Source: Patescibacteria group bacterium (GTDB lineage: Bacteria > Patescibacteriota > Gracilibacteria > UBA1369 > JAHJTR01). From it: 11,123 bases of DNA. The notes beneath the pieces were generated by a model that saw nothing but the letters and a program-made list of their open reading frames with translations, had not been told where the DNA came from and did not search any database. The stretch lies in the NCBI GenBank assembly GCA_018829865.1, contig JAHJTR010000117.1, forward strand, positions 1 to 11,123, given 5' to 3'. Of the stretch, positions 1 through 7,652 are shown piece after piece; the first letter of the stretch is position 1; every line of letters begins with the position of its first letter. Position numbers and translations under genes: made by a program.

Positions 1-278
1 GAAGGTTCTTTCCGAATATTTAAATATCTGAAATTAACAAAGTGAGTAGGCTTCAAAAAATCATCACTATTGAGCAGATTGGCCTGCAACGTTTTTGGAT
101 CAATCGGAGAAGGGGAGTTAGTCTCGATATTATTGGCAGCATCATCAGTAATAACCGCCGCCGTCAAAAACCCCTCATCCGGCATATTTAGCGATAAATA
201 ATATTGCGTCGAAAAAACCGTAACCGCAAACAAACAAAGCGAAGCAAACAAATACAAAATATAATACGTGTTTTTCAT
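1..278 (-). CDS. Membrane-anchored protein with SH3b-like motif, 3' end cut off by window edge
   Basis: This reading frame starts at an ATG at 278-276 and stays open for 92 codons to the window edge, so only the N-terminus is visible. Residues 4-30 are a hydrophobic segment (YYILYLFASLCLFAV) after a short basic start. It is either a signal anchor or an uncleaved signal peptide. A polar Asp/Asn/Pro-rich linker follows. The last visible residues, FRYLNIRKEP, resemble the opening strand of a bacterial SH3 domain (family pattern LNVRxGPS), a module that often binds cell-wall peptides. The ATG shares one base with the yebC stop codon (TAATG), so translation is probably coupled to yebC. No Shine-Dalgarno motif is visible. 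The open frame, hydrophobic start and coupling support a real gene. The SH3b assignment rests on about ten residues and is tentative. Confidence 0.72.
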   Translation of the reverse strand, partial: MKNTYYILYLFASLCLFAVTVFSTQYYLSLNMPDEGFLTAAVITDDAANNIETNSPSPIDPKTLQANLLNSDDFLKPTHFVNFRYLNIRKEP

Positions 279-1030
279 TAACTTAAAGAATTAAATATCT
301 CATCCGGAATATCAAAATTGCTAAACACATTACTCACATCCTCATCTTCATCCAGCGCATCCATCAATTTCAAAACTTTCTTCGCTTTATCAACCTCATC
401 AATCTTCACAGTATTATCGGGAATATAAGCAATCTCCGCAGACGCGACCTCAAATCCCAGATTCACAATATTTTCTCTAACTTTTGCCAAATCCGCCGCA
501 TCGGTTTGCACTTCCAAAGTATCACCCTCGCCCTGAATGTCTTCAGCTCCCGTATCAATCAGTGCCAGCTCAGCCTCATCACGATCTTTATCGCCCAGCT
601 TCACAATTATCATCCCTTTCCGCTGAAACATATAAGCCACACTCCCCGAAGTCCCCATATTCCCGCCATTTTTCGCCAAAGTACTTTTCACATTCGAAAC
701 CGTCCGATTTTTATTATCCGACAGGCATTGAATCATCAGCGCAGTCCCAACCGGCCCATAACCTTCATACATAATCTCAACAATTTCAGCCGCATCTTTA
801 AGATCACCAGTCCCGCGTTTTATCGCCCTCTCGATATTATTATTAGGAGTATTATCTGCTTTCGCATTATCAATAGCCAATCGAAGCGCAGAATTCATAT
901 CCGGATCCGCCCCCCCATCCCGAGCAGCAAGCGTAATCATCTTGGCATGCTTAGTGAAAATTTTACCACGTTTGGCATCAAGAGCCCCCTTTTTATGCTT
1001 AATAGAGCTCCACTTTGAATGTCCTGACAT
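278..1030 (-). CDS. yebC: YebC/PmpR (TACO1) family protein
   Basis: The 250-residue protein matches the YebC/TACO1 family over its whole length. It opens with the hallmark MSGHSKWSSIKHKKGALDAK, then has RGKIFTKHAK (21-30), NNNIERAIKRGTG (63-75), YEGYGPVGTALMI (88-100) and SDNKNRT (104-110), and ends in the typical acidic tail with FDIPDEI (239-245). Members were first described as DNA-binding transcriptional regulators. Later work on YebC and TACO1 points to a cytoplasmic ribosome-associated role that relieves stalling at proline-rich stretches. The sequence cannot decide between these roles. A candidate promoter lies just upstream at 1057-1086 and would give a leader of about 20 nt without a Shine-Dalgarno motif. 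The stop overlaps the start of the next gene. The start is secure because MSGHSKW is the conserved N-terminus. Confidence 0.96.
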   Translation of the reverse strand: MSGHSKWSSIKHKKGALDAKRGKIFTKHAKMITLAARDGGADPDMNSALRLAIDNAKADNTPNNNIERAIKRGTGDLKDAAEIVEIMYEGYGPVGTALMIQCLSDNKNRTVSNVKSTLAKNGGNMGTSGSVAYMFQRKGMIIVKLGDKDRDEAELALIDTGAEDIQGEGDTLEVQTDAADLAKVRENIVNLGFEVASAEIAYIPDNTVKIDEVDKAKKVLKLMDALDEDEDVSNVFSNFDIPDEIFNSLS

Positions 1031-1056
1031 ATATTTTTCTATTAATTTCTATGAGG

Positions 1057-1086
1057 ATTATAACCTCTGAAACTAATTCAAGGCAA
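1057..1086 (-). promoter_or_regulatory. Candidate sigma70-type promoter of yebC
   Basis: On the minus strand a TTGCCT (-35, 1086-1081) and a perfect TATAAT (-10, 1062-1057) are separated by 18 nt. Transcription would start near 1050, about 20 nt before the yebC ATG. The -10 box sits inside a small imperfect palindrome (GAGG at 1053-1056, CCTC at 1064-1067), which could be chance or an operator. The call rests on consensus match and position only. Confidence 0.55.
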
Positions 1087-1137
1087 GCCTGGTCTTTATA
1101 AAATATTTAGCAAAAAATCCCGAAAGCTGTTAATTAA

Positions 1138-2277
1138 CTAAGACCTAACCACAACTCTCGCCACTATCTCAGCCACGCCCTTATCAAAAACTCCCGGAAT
1201 AATCTTAGCCGCACTCGGATTCTTAACCGACTCAGCAAGAGCCACAGCCGCATTAACCTTCATCTTATCAGTAATCTGTTTATTCCTAAGCTTAAGCGCC
1301 CCTTTAAAAATACCAGGAAACGCCAAAACATTATTAATTTGATTCGGATAGTCACTACGCCCCGTGGCTACAATTGCGGCCCCCGCCTTTTTCGCCATTT
1401 CAGGATCAATCTCCGGCACCGGATTAGAAAGCGCAAAAACAATTGCATCATCATTCATACTCTTCACCATCGCACTACTCACAATCTTAGGCTTCGAAAC
1501 CCCAATAAAAACATCAGCCGAAACCATAGCCTCTTTCAGCCCCCCCACAATATTCCCCGGATTGGTAATCTCAGCCATCTCCTTTTTCATAAATTGCAAA
1601 TCCTTGCGACTCCTACCAATAACCCCTTTACTATCAAGCAAAATAATATTTTTCACCCCCCGAATAATCAAAATCTTAGCAATCGCAATCCCCGCAGCAC
1701 CCGCCCCGGCAATCACAATTTTACTGGTCTTAAAATCCCGCCCCGTCAGCTTAAACGCATTAATCAGCCCCGCCAAGCACACAATCGCAGTCCCATGCTG
1801 ATCATCATGAAACACCGGTATCTTCAAAATCTCTTTAAGTTTTTTCTCAATATAAAAACACTGCGGCGCTTTTATATCCTCAAGATTAATTCCACCATAA
1901 GCCGGCGAAATATTTTTCACAATATCAATAATTTCATCAGGATCCTGAGTCTCAATACAAATCGGCACCGCATCCACCCCCGCAAATTTCTTAAAAAGCA
2001 GGCATTTCCCTTCCATAACCGGCAGAGCAGCAGTCGCCCCAATATTCCCCAAACCCAGCACCGCGCTGCCATCCGTCACCACCGCCACAGTATTCGCCTT
2101 GGTTGTATATTTGTATGCATCATTAACATCATCAGCAATCTTTCTGCACGGCTCAGCCACTCCCGGCGTATAGGCCACCGAAAGATCCTCAAAATTCCTC
2201 AGCGGAAACTTCGATTTTATCTCCATTTTGCCCTTATGCTCGGCATGCAGTTTTAAAGACTCCTTAAAATAATCCAT
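1138..2277 (-). CDS. Short-form malic enzyme (malate dehydrogenase, oxaloacetate-decarboxylating)
   Basis: This cytoplasmic enzyme oxidatively decarboxylates malate to pyruvate and CO2 while reducing NAD or NADP. The protein is 379 residues, the usual size of the compact bacterial form without the phosphotransacetylase-like tail of MaeB. Visible motifs are AYTPGVAEPC (35-44, with the catalytic Tyr36), the EGK Lys91, the metal-binding GGINLEDI (128-135), HDDQHGTA (157-164), the dinucleotide-binding GAGAAG (191-196) and ALSNPVPEI (282-290). I chose the ATG at 2277 because MDYFKESLKLH is the family-like N-terminus. A longer frame to 2439 would add 54 unrelated residues and run across the lipoprotein gene. 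It is the last gene of the four-gene surface-protein cluster, 4 nt after the lipoprotein stop and without a Shine-Dalgarno motif. The stop is TAG. Coenzyme preference cannot be read. Confidence 0.95.
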   Translation of the reverse strand: MDYFKESLKLHAEHKGKMEIKSKFPLRNFEDLSVAYTPGVAEPCRKIADDVNDAYKYTTKANTVAVVTDGSAVLGLGNIGATAALPVMEGKCLLFKKFAGVDAVPICIETQDPDEIIDIVKNISPAYGGINLEDIKAPQCFYIEKKLKEILKIPVFHDDQHGTAIVCLAGLINAFKLTGRDFKTSKIVIAGAGAAGIAIAKILIIRGVKNIILLDSKGVIGRSRKDLQFMKKEMAEITNPGNIVGGLKEAMVSADVFIGVSKPKIVSSAMVKSMNDDAIVFALSNPVPEIDPEMAKKAGAAIVATGRSDYPNQINNVLAFPGIFKGALKLRNKQITDKMKVNAAVALAESVKNPSAAKIIPGVFDKGVAEIVARVVVRS

Positions 2278-2281
2278 TTTT

Positions 2282-2491
2282 TTAATTTGTTGGAGGAAGC
2301 TGGCCACCCGGCCCCTCAACACTAGGTGCCTCAGAAGGAGGCGATATTTGAGGAGATAACGTAGGTGCAGGCAAATCTGAAGGCTCTTCAACAATAGCCA
2401 CGCTATTCCCATTTTTAACAAAAGGTATATTGCACCCACTCAGCAGAAGAAGAGATACAATCATTACGGCCGCTACAATCTTTTTAGTCAT
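2282..2491 (-). CDS. Small proline-rich lipoprotein
   Basis: The 69-residue product has a textbook lipoprotein signal: MTKK, a hydrophobic stretch (IVAAVMIVSLLLL) and a lipobox LLSGC with the modifiable Cys at residue 20. Lipidation would leave a mature chain of only 50 residues, starting CNIPFVKNG. It becomes rich in Pro and Ser (for example PAPTLSPQISPPSEAPS) and has no recognisable folded domain. It would sit on the outer face of the cytoplasmic membrane as a short, flexible peptide. It lies 18 nt after the SLH gene and 4 nt before the malic enzyme gene, so it is probably co-transcribed with both. No relative is recognised. Small lipoproteins of this kind often act as tethers or assembly factors, but nothing here shows the job. 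Confidence 0.75.
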   Translation of the reverse strand: MTKKIVAAVMIVSLLLLSGCNIPFVKNGNSVAIVEEPSDLPAPTLSPQISPPSEAPSVEGPGGQLPPTN

Positions 2492-2509
2492 TTTTACAAT
2501 GTTAAAGTT

Positions 2510-3874
2510 TTAAAATTTATAACTTTTTCCTTCCTTAATATCAAGTATAACATCAAAACTTCGCTCATATTTGATCGTGATATTTAAAGAAGGGGAGTGA
2601 TAATAGTCGATAGGCCCCGTCCCAACCCCGACAGTATCAGTATGAATGATTATTTTATCAGCAATCTCATTTAAGATCTTTTGTCCCTCCTCGTCAACAT
2701 GAATCGCTTCACGAATTTCAGAAAGTTGAATTTGTTTTTCATTTGATAAAGTAGGAGTCCCGGTCACTTTAACCGAATCAATAATACCGGATCCAATCAC
2801 ATAATTTTGGTGGGTCAAATAACTTTCCCCAACCTCAAGATTCATTACAATAACAGTTTTATTGCTTAAAAACCGATAACTATCGTATCTGTAATCATTT
2901 TTCGCTGTAAGCAAATTATCATTTTGCTCAAACTCCATCACATTTCGATTGCCGTTATATGATCTCTGAATATTTTCAAAATAAGTTTTTTGATCATCAC
3001 CTTTATCCGGATAAATCACAATTTTTGCTCCTTTAGGATACACCCGATAATAATTATTTTGCTTCAAATCACTATCTTTCTTCCACAATATCGTAGCGTC
3101 ATTTCTCACTTCTTTTTCCCACCCCGGCGGCATCGCATTTTCTATCCCCAGTTTCGCATTTTGCATAACCGGCCAATTCATCGCCAAGTTAAAAGTTCCG
3201 GATTTATTTTCATCTATCATTCGCAGCCTATAAATAATTTCAGACAATTCACCTCTGGTAATCTCATCTCCCGGTTTAACATTCCCCATATCATCGGCAA
3301 GTAACAGATTTTTACTCTTAGCAAAAGCAAAATACTCAGCAAACCAAGCATTTTTAGCCACATCCCGGTAAGGCTCATCCTCAACCGAAATTTTAACTTT
3401 CTCTTTCAAAGTATAGGCATTCACAATTATCTTCAGAGCCTCGGCGCGATTCATATTTTTTTCGGGCCCAAAAGTGCCATCCTTATAACCTTCTAAAATG
3501 GTATTATCAGTCGCAAACCGCACATATGGCACATACCATTCACTACTTAAAATATCGGAGTAACTAATTCCAACCGGCGCAAAAATATCAAATCCCGAAG
3601 GATCCCGGTCCGCATTATATATTTCAAGCCCCTTAAGAACAATTTTCAAAGCCGCCGCCCGATTAATCGAATCATCCGGATTAAAAGTATCAGGCCCGGT
3701 TCCACTCACAATACCGGCCTCTCTCAAATGATTAATCGCAACAAAATTAACATGCGTTTCAGCCACATCCGTAAAAACCTGATTTTCAGCCAGCGTAGTA
3801 GGCACCATCACCGGAGTCACCAAAACGATGTAACCCAGAACCAAAGTTATAAAAATATATCTTAGTCTTTTCAT
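2510..3874 (-). CDS. Secreted S-layer homology (SLH) protein with three SLH repeats
   Basis: The 454-residue protein begins with a signal peptide (MKRLRYIFITLVLGYIVLV, probable cleavage after TTLA at residue 29). Three SLH repeats follow at about 33-83 (VFTDVAETH to INRAAALKI), 104-154 (YSDILSSEWY to MNRAEALKI) and 168-219 (YRDVAKNAWF to ITRGELSEI). Triple SLH modules bind secondary cell-wall polymers in other bacteria, so the protein is expected on the cell surface. The remaining 230 residues form a domain I do not recognise. It contains MPPGWEKE near 249-256, is rich in beta-type and aromatic residues, and has no cysteine or further membrane segment. The ATG overlaps the TGA of the upstream thioredoxin-fold gene (ATGA), indicating translational coupling. 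A link between disulfide chemistry and folding of this surface protein is only a contextual inference, and the lack of cysteines in the mature SLH protein argues against a direct substrate role. Confidence 0.9.
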   Translation of the reverse strand: MKRLRYIFITLVLGYIVLVTPVMVPTTLAENQVFTDVAETHVNFVAINHLREAGIVSGTGPDTFNPDDSINRAAALKIVLKGLEIYNADRDPSGFDIFAPVGISYSDILSSEWYVPYVRFATDNTILEGYKDGTFGPEKNMNRAEALKIIVNAYTLKEKVKISVEDEPYRDVAKNAWFAEYFAFAKSKNLLLADDMGNVKPGDEITRGELSEIIYRLRMIDENKSGTFNLAMNWPVMQNAKLGIENAMPPGWEKEVRNDATILWKKDSDLKQNNYYRVYPKGAKIVIYPDKGDDQKTYFENIQRSYNGNRNVMEFEQNDNLLTAKNDYRYDSYRFLSNKTVIVMNLEVGESYLTHQNYVIGSGIIDSVKVTGTPTLSNEKQIQLSEIREAIHVDEEGQKILNEIADKIIIHTDTVGVGTGPIDYYHSPSLNITIKYERSFDVILDIKEGKSYKF

Positions 3875-5571
3875 TTGTTTTCTTCGATTACTTTATCTAA
3901 AAGTCTTTCAAAGTCTTTGAAAGAAAGTAGCCCTTCAATTTTTTGTTCACCCCCCGGTGATTGTATGTATATGGTAGGAGTTGCCTGAACCCCGATTCTT
4001 TTACCAACCTTAAAATCACTTTCAACCAATGTTGTAATATTGGAATCTTCCAAGCACGCTCTATACAGATTTTCACTAAATGTTAAATCATTTTCCTCAC
4101 CCTTGGCCAACTCAACAAATATTTCTTTTGGATCATTGGAAGTATACCAAGCCGCCTGATTCTCATACAAATCACTATACATCTGCCAATAACGATTTTG
4201 TTTATCGGCACATCTTGCAGCCTGAGCAGCGATCTTGGAGTTTTTATACAATTCCTCAAGAGGGAAATCTTTTTTTGCATAATACACAGAGTCAGCATAT
4301 TTTTCTTTTAATTTCGGTAGGATCTCACTGGCGTATTTAGCGGAAAAAGGACATTGAAAATCACTATACTCAACAATAATTATTTTAGAAGAAGGATTTC
4401 CCCAAACAGGGGAGTCATCGGTGATTTTATGTTTGCTTAAAATTTTATTAAAAACCTCGGCAAAATTCTCATAAGTATAAATATTACGTCTTTCCTTCCC
4501 ATTAATAATAAACGCCGGAGCAGAATCAATCCCATACTCTTCAGCTTCAGCAGTATCACGTTCAATTTTAGCCAAATATATTCTGTCATTAATGCAGCTT
4601 TTAAGTTTTTCTCTGTCCAGTCCTTCTATTCCCTTTACGAGATTTAAAACATCATCGACCGAGCTGAACTCATTTTGGTTTTCATACAGCCGATTATGAA
4701 CCTGCCAAAAAATCCCCTGACTACCGGCGCATTCTACCGCATTTGCAGGTAATAAATCTTCTTCAATACGGATAAAATGCTTGAAATAAGCTTTACTATT
4801 CGGAGTCTCTTTAACCACTTTATCTAATCCCGAAGCCGCCATTTTACTGTGAGGGTCACTAAAACTAAAATACCCATAAACAATTATTTCATCTCCCTCA
4901 CCCTTATAATAACTTCCCGCATGATCGGGCGGTTTCACAAATAAAACCGGAGGTCCATACAGTAAATAACTCTCATTTTTATTTTCCATCAACTCGCCAT
5001 ATTTCTCAAAAAACGGGGCGTTCTGAATATTCTCATCAAACACAATCGTCGGCACACTTTTGATTTCATATTTTTTTATCAAACGCTTCCCTTCATCAGA
5101 TTGACTATCATATGTCGAGAAATAAATCTCTCTTTCAAATTCACCTTCAAATCTCTTTTCGATATCTTCCGTTTGGCATTCGTCGCAAGTGATGATATTG
5201 GCCTTAATGATAGTGTTCTCTTCTTTACTATCATTATCAATAATCATCTTAAATTCATCAACATTATCCCAAGCAATTTCATTCCAAGTGCGCATCACGC
5301 TGGCAAATCCATTAAAATTATTTCTAAAAGTGGGACTGGTCTTATAAAGAATCAAGCCCGAGCACAGTAAAATCACCAGTACAAAAAAATACACCAACCT
5401 TTTTTCCCATTTTTGTTTAGGAGTTTTAATCGTTGTCGCATGTACCATAATCCTTTTTTTACTAGGCGCTTTTGGCTTTTTGGCAGCAACACTGGCTTTT
5501 TTTACAGCCGTTTTTGTCAGCTTCTTTTTAATCTCTGTTTTTTTAACAGGAGTTTTTATTTTTTTTGGCAT
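3871..5571 (-). CDS. Membrane-anchored DsbA-like protein with three thioredoxin folds
   Basis: The 566-residue protein has a Lys-rich, presumably cytoplasmic tail (1-58), one membrane helix (about 59-76) and a long extracytoplasmic part. I read three thioredoxin-like domains. Domain 1 (about 120-205) has a dithiol CDEC (129-132) and cis-Pro motif VPT (173-175). Domain 2 (about 227-380) is DsbA-like but has SDPHS at 238-242 in place of CxxC, with cis-Pro loop APA (351-353). Domain 3 (about 390-564) has CPFS (407-410), keeping only the first cysteine, with cis-Pro loop TPT (531-533). Domains 2 and 3 both carry the CA-(E/D)xQ-type helix (Cys281, Cys454) and a later Cys (326, 506) that may form structural disulfides. 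The family oxidises or isomerises exported proteins. Here the dithiol function may rest with domain 1 alone. It is the first gene of a cluster with the SLH gene and is coupled to it by an ATGA overlap. Confidence 0.88.
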   Translation of the reverse strand: MPKKIKTPVKKTEIKKKLTKTAVKKASVAAKKPKAPSKKRIMVHATTIKTPKQKWEKRLVYFFVLVILLCSGLILYKTSPTFRNNFNGFASVMRTWNEIAWDNVDEFKMIIDNDSKEENTIIKANIITCDECQTEDIEKRFEGEFEREIYFSTYDSQSDEGKRLIKKYEIKSVPTIVFDENIQNAPFFEKYGELMENKNESYLLYGPPVLFVKPPDHAGSYYKGEGDEIIVYGYFSFSDPHSKMAASGLDKVVKETPNSKAYFKHFIRIEEDLLPANAVECAGSQGIFWQVHNRLYENQNEFSSVDDVLNLVKGIEGLDREKLKSCINDRIYLAKIERDTAEAEEYGIDSAPAFIINGKERRNIYTYENFAEVFNKILSKHKITDDSPVWGNPSSKIIIVEYSDFQCPFSAKYASEILPKLKEKYADSVYYAKKDFPLEELYKNSKIAAQAARCADKQNRYWQMYSDLYENQAAWYTSNDPKEIFVELAKGEENDLTFSENLYRACLEDSNITTLVESDFKVGKRIGVQATPTIYIQSPGGEQKIEGLLSFKDFERLLDKVIEENK

Positions 5572-5603
5572 TTTTATTTTTTTTAAATACCTTTATCTAC
5601 CTT

Positions 5604-5631
5604 AATATAAATAATTTTTACCTCAATGCAA
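5604..5631 (-). promoter_or_regulatory. Candidate promoter of the thioredoxin-fold/SLH/lipoprotein/malic enzyme cluster
   Basis: On the minus strand TTGCAT (5631-5626) and TATATT (5609-5604) are spaced by 16 nt, in the 117-nt gap between the hisS stop and the ATG at 5571. Transcription would start near 5597, giving a leader of about 25 nt. The downstream sequence is very A/T-rich, so chance matches are likely and the call is modest. Confidence 0.38.
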
Positions 5632-5688
5632 AACAAAAACCGCCAAAAAGCAGCACATACTGGTTGACAGATATTCGTTTGAAAAAAA

Positions 5689-7020
5689 TTAAATCAATTC
5701 ACCGGGAGTATACAAGTCGAGGTTTTCCTTTCCAATAACCTTGATTACCTCTTCCACCACATCATCTATAGAGATATATTTTTGAGAACCTTTTTCCATA
5801 TCTCTCAAAATGATTCTATTCTCTCTAACCTCCGTAAGACCTAAAATCAAGGTTTGGGGAACATTAAATTTATCAGCCAGCCTCATTTGAGCCTTGATAC
5901 TTCCTTTTCCTAAAGCTCCAACAGTTTTAATCCCGGCATCCCTAAGTCTTCTAATAATCGGAAGACATTTTTTCTTGGCCTCTTTACCCAGCTGAGCAAC
6001 AAATACATGAATATCATCTTTGCAAGGAACATCAACATTTTCAGCTTTCATATTGGCAATAATTCTCTCAACGCCTGCAGCCCATCCAACAGCCGGAGTT
6101 GGCTCTCCTCCCATCAACTCAACCAAACCATCATATCTACCTCCACCCAAAACGGCATTCTGAGCGCCAAGCGTTTTATCCCAAAATTCAAAAACCGTAT
6201 TGGTGTAATAATCAAGACCTCGCACAATTCCCAAATTATTTTTATAAGGAATTCCAAACTCATCCAGATACTCCAAAACATCTTGGTGAAACTCTTTACA
6301 TTCCGCGCAAATATAATCACTAAGTTTAGGTGCCATCCCCGCAAGGATCTGACAATCTTCATGTTTACAATCGAGTAGCCGCATCGGATTGGATTCCAAA
6401 CGACCCTTACAATTATCACAAAGAGATCTTTCTTTACCAATGTAATAATCCTTCAAATCAGAAATAAATTTAGGCCGACAATTATCAGAATTACAGCCAA
6501 TGGAATTAATATGAACCTCAAGTATATGATCAATTCCCAGATCCTGCATAATTTTCCATCCAAGTTCAATTAACTGCGCATCAATAGCCGGATCCTTCTC
6601 CCCAATAACCTCAACATTCAACTGATGAAACTGTCTAAAACGTCCTTTTTGCGGCCGATCATATCTAAACACGGGTTCAATCGAATAAAGCTCAACAGGC
6701 TGAGGCAAAGTCTTCATCCCATGCTGCAAATAAGCACGCACAACACCGGCGGTCAATTCAGGCCTTAAAGTCATACTTTTCCCACCCTTATCCAAAAATG
6801 TATACATCTCTTTACTAACAATATCAGTATCACTGCCAATCCCTCTCTCAAAAACCTCGGTATATTCAAAAGTCGGAGTCGAAAGACGCCTAAAACCGGC
6901 TTGCCTGCATCGATGCCTCATCACTTTTTTGATATACGTATAAAATTGTTGATAATCGGGCAGTAAATCATGCACACCTTTAGGCGTTTGCATTCTGCTT
7001 TGATTGCTTACGTTAGACAT
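5689..7020 (-). CDS. hisS: Histidyl-tRNA synthetase
   Basis: This cytoplasmic class II synthetase charges tRNA-His with histidine using ATP. The 443-residue protein is of normal family length. It opens with QTPKGVHDLLP (11-21) and has motif 2 FRYDRPQKGRFRQFHQ (118-133), the histidine-specific RGLDYYT (267-273) and motif 3 AVGWAAGVERI (310-320). A C-terminal anticodon-binding domain begins near DIHVFVAQLGKEA (336-348). The insertion domain contains eight cysteines in four pairs (176/181, 201/204, 218/223, 238/241), a pattern seen in a subset of bacterial HisRS and suggestive of metal binding. Met10 is a possible alternative start, since many family members begin just before the QTPKG motif. 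The gene has its own strong promoter and no Shine-Dalgarno motif. The 117-nt gap downstream shows no convincing terminator. Confidence 0.98.
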   Translation of the reverse strand: MSNVSNQSRMQTPKGVHDLLPDYQQFYTYIKKVMRHRCRQAGFRRLSTPTFEYTEVFERGIGSDTDIVSKEMYTFLDKGGKSMTLRPELTAGVVRAYLQHGMKTLPQPVELYSIEPVFRYDRPQKGRFRQFHQLNVEVIGEKDPAIDAQLIELGWKIMQDLGIDHILEVHINSIGCNSDNCRPKFISDLKDYYIGKERSLCDNCKGRLESNPMRLLDCKHEDCQILAGMAPKLSDYICAECKEFHQDVLEYLDEFGIPYKNNLGIVRGLDYYTNTVFEFWDKTLGAQNAVLGGGRYDGLVELMGGEPTPAVGWAAGVERIIANMKAENVDVPCKDDIHVFVAQLGKEAKKKCLPIIRRLRDAGIKTVGALGKGSIKAQMRLADKFNVPQTLILGLTEVRENRIILRDMEKGSQKYISIDDVVEEVIKVIGKENLDLYTPGELI

Positions 7021-7053
7021 TGTATATCAATTAAATATTATTATTTCCAAAAT

Positions 7054-7065
7054 TTTCAGCTGAAA
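7054..7065. repeat. 12-bp perfect palindrome in the hisS leader
   Basis: TTTCAGCTGAAA reads the same on both strands and lies 34-45 nt upstream of the hisS ATG. It is inside the predicted leader RNA, which starts near 7086. With a one-base bulge the flanking A and T runs extend the pairing. It could be a dimeric regulator site or a small RNA hairpin. No T-run follows, so it is not an attenuator of the usual kind. Confidence 0.5.
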
Positions 7066-7092
7066 TTTAAACGCATCTCAATACTGACTTTC

Positions 7093-7121
7093 ATTATATG
7101 TACAAAAGAGTGCTTTGGCAA
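7093..7121 (-). promoter_or_regulatory. hisS: Strong candidate sigma70-type promoter of hisS
   Basis: On the minus strand TTGCCA (7121-7116, five of six consensus bases) and TATAAT (7098-7093, perfect) are spaced by the optimal 17 nt. It lies just past the end of the upstream small gene and predicts a leader of about 66 nt for hisS. This is the best promoter match in the window. Confidence 0.7.
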
Positions 7122-7132
7122 CCGCTTTAGGA

Positions 7133-7624
7133 TTAGCCCAAATAATCCATTATCATGTTTAGTAGGAGTCTTACGTCTTCTTCTCCTTTGACACAACTGC
7201 CAGTCCAAAAATAGCATTTTCCTTTTCGGTCTATTTCGATGGAAGGGAGAGAGGAATCGCCAAGAAATATTTGTAAATTATTATTTTCAGCAAGTCGAGC
7301 ATTAATTTTTTGGCCTTTAAAAGGAGTATGAAAAGCTGAAATATTGCCTGCATAATACCAAAGATTAATTATGCCGGCCGGGAAGCATCTGGTATTTTCT
7401 ATTCTTTTTCGACAATCGGCAATCTCTTGTTCAAGTGCTTCTTGCTCAATAGGGGTTTCTTCGCCATTTTTGATTACATCAGGGCGGCGTCTTGTTTGCT
7501 CCTGTTGAGGAGGCCAAAAAGCACGTTTGGAATGGGTTTGACGACGACTATGAAATCCACCATTTTGGCGTTCAACAGGGGAGCTTGGACTCATTTTTTC
7601 AGCCCTCGATTCAAAAACAGACAT
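7133..7624 (-). CDS. Hypothetical protein, unrecognised
   Basis: I do not recognise this family. With the start at 7624 the product is 163 residues. Residues 1-60 are polar, rich in Arg, Gln, Ser and Pro, and look disordered. Residues 60-80 (EQEALEQEIADCRKRIE) look helical, possibly a short coiled coil. The last 80 residues look like a small folded domain with many aromatics (NLWYYAGNISAFHTPF, CYFWTGSCV) and end MIMDYLG. There is no signal peptide or membrane segment, so it is probably cytoplasmic. A longer frame starts at 7657, but that ATG lies inside the -10 box of a good promoter (7653-7680), so the next in-frame ATG at 7624 is the likelier start, with a leader of about 20 nt. Own promoter and reasonable amino-acid composition support a real gene. 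Function is unknown. Confidence 0.6.
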   Translation of the reverse strand: MSVFESRAEKMSPSSPVERQNGGFHSRRQTHSKRAFWPPQQEQTRRRPDVIKNGEETPIEQEALEQEIADCRKRIENTRCFPAGIINLWYYAGNISAFHTPFKGQKINARLAENNNLQIFLGDSSLPSIEIDRKGKCYFWTGSCVKGEEDVRLLLNMIMDYLG

Positions 7625-7652
7625 ATTGTTATAATATTGTATATAAGTAGTA

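Noticed and set aside
1081..1140. An intrinsic terminator after the malic enzyme gene
   Set aside because: Only 3-4 bp pairings (for example AGGC/GCCT) are possible, and no suitable T-run follows them on the minus strand.
484..2256. Long plus-strand frames opposite yebC and the malic enzyme gene
   Set aside because: They are antisense shadows with biased His/Ile/Pro/Arg composition and no family resemblance.
2278..2439. A longer malic enzyme with 54 extra N-terminal residues
   Set aside because: The extension is Leu-rich sequence without family similarity and overlaps almost the whole lipoprotein gene, which has a clear lipobox. The family-like start is the Met at 2277.
3871..3874. UGA read as glycine (code 25)
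   Set aside because: UGA ends the thioredoxin-fold gene at the family-like end within an ATGA overlap, and all other genes reach full length without internal UGA.
7021..7086. A T-box riboswitch in front of hisS
   Set aside because: The leader is too short, and neither the conserved T-box sequence nor an antiterminator/terminator pair is present.
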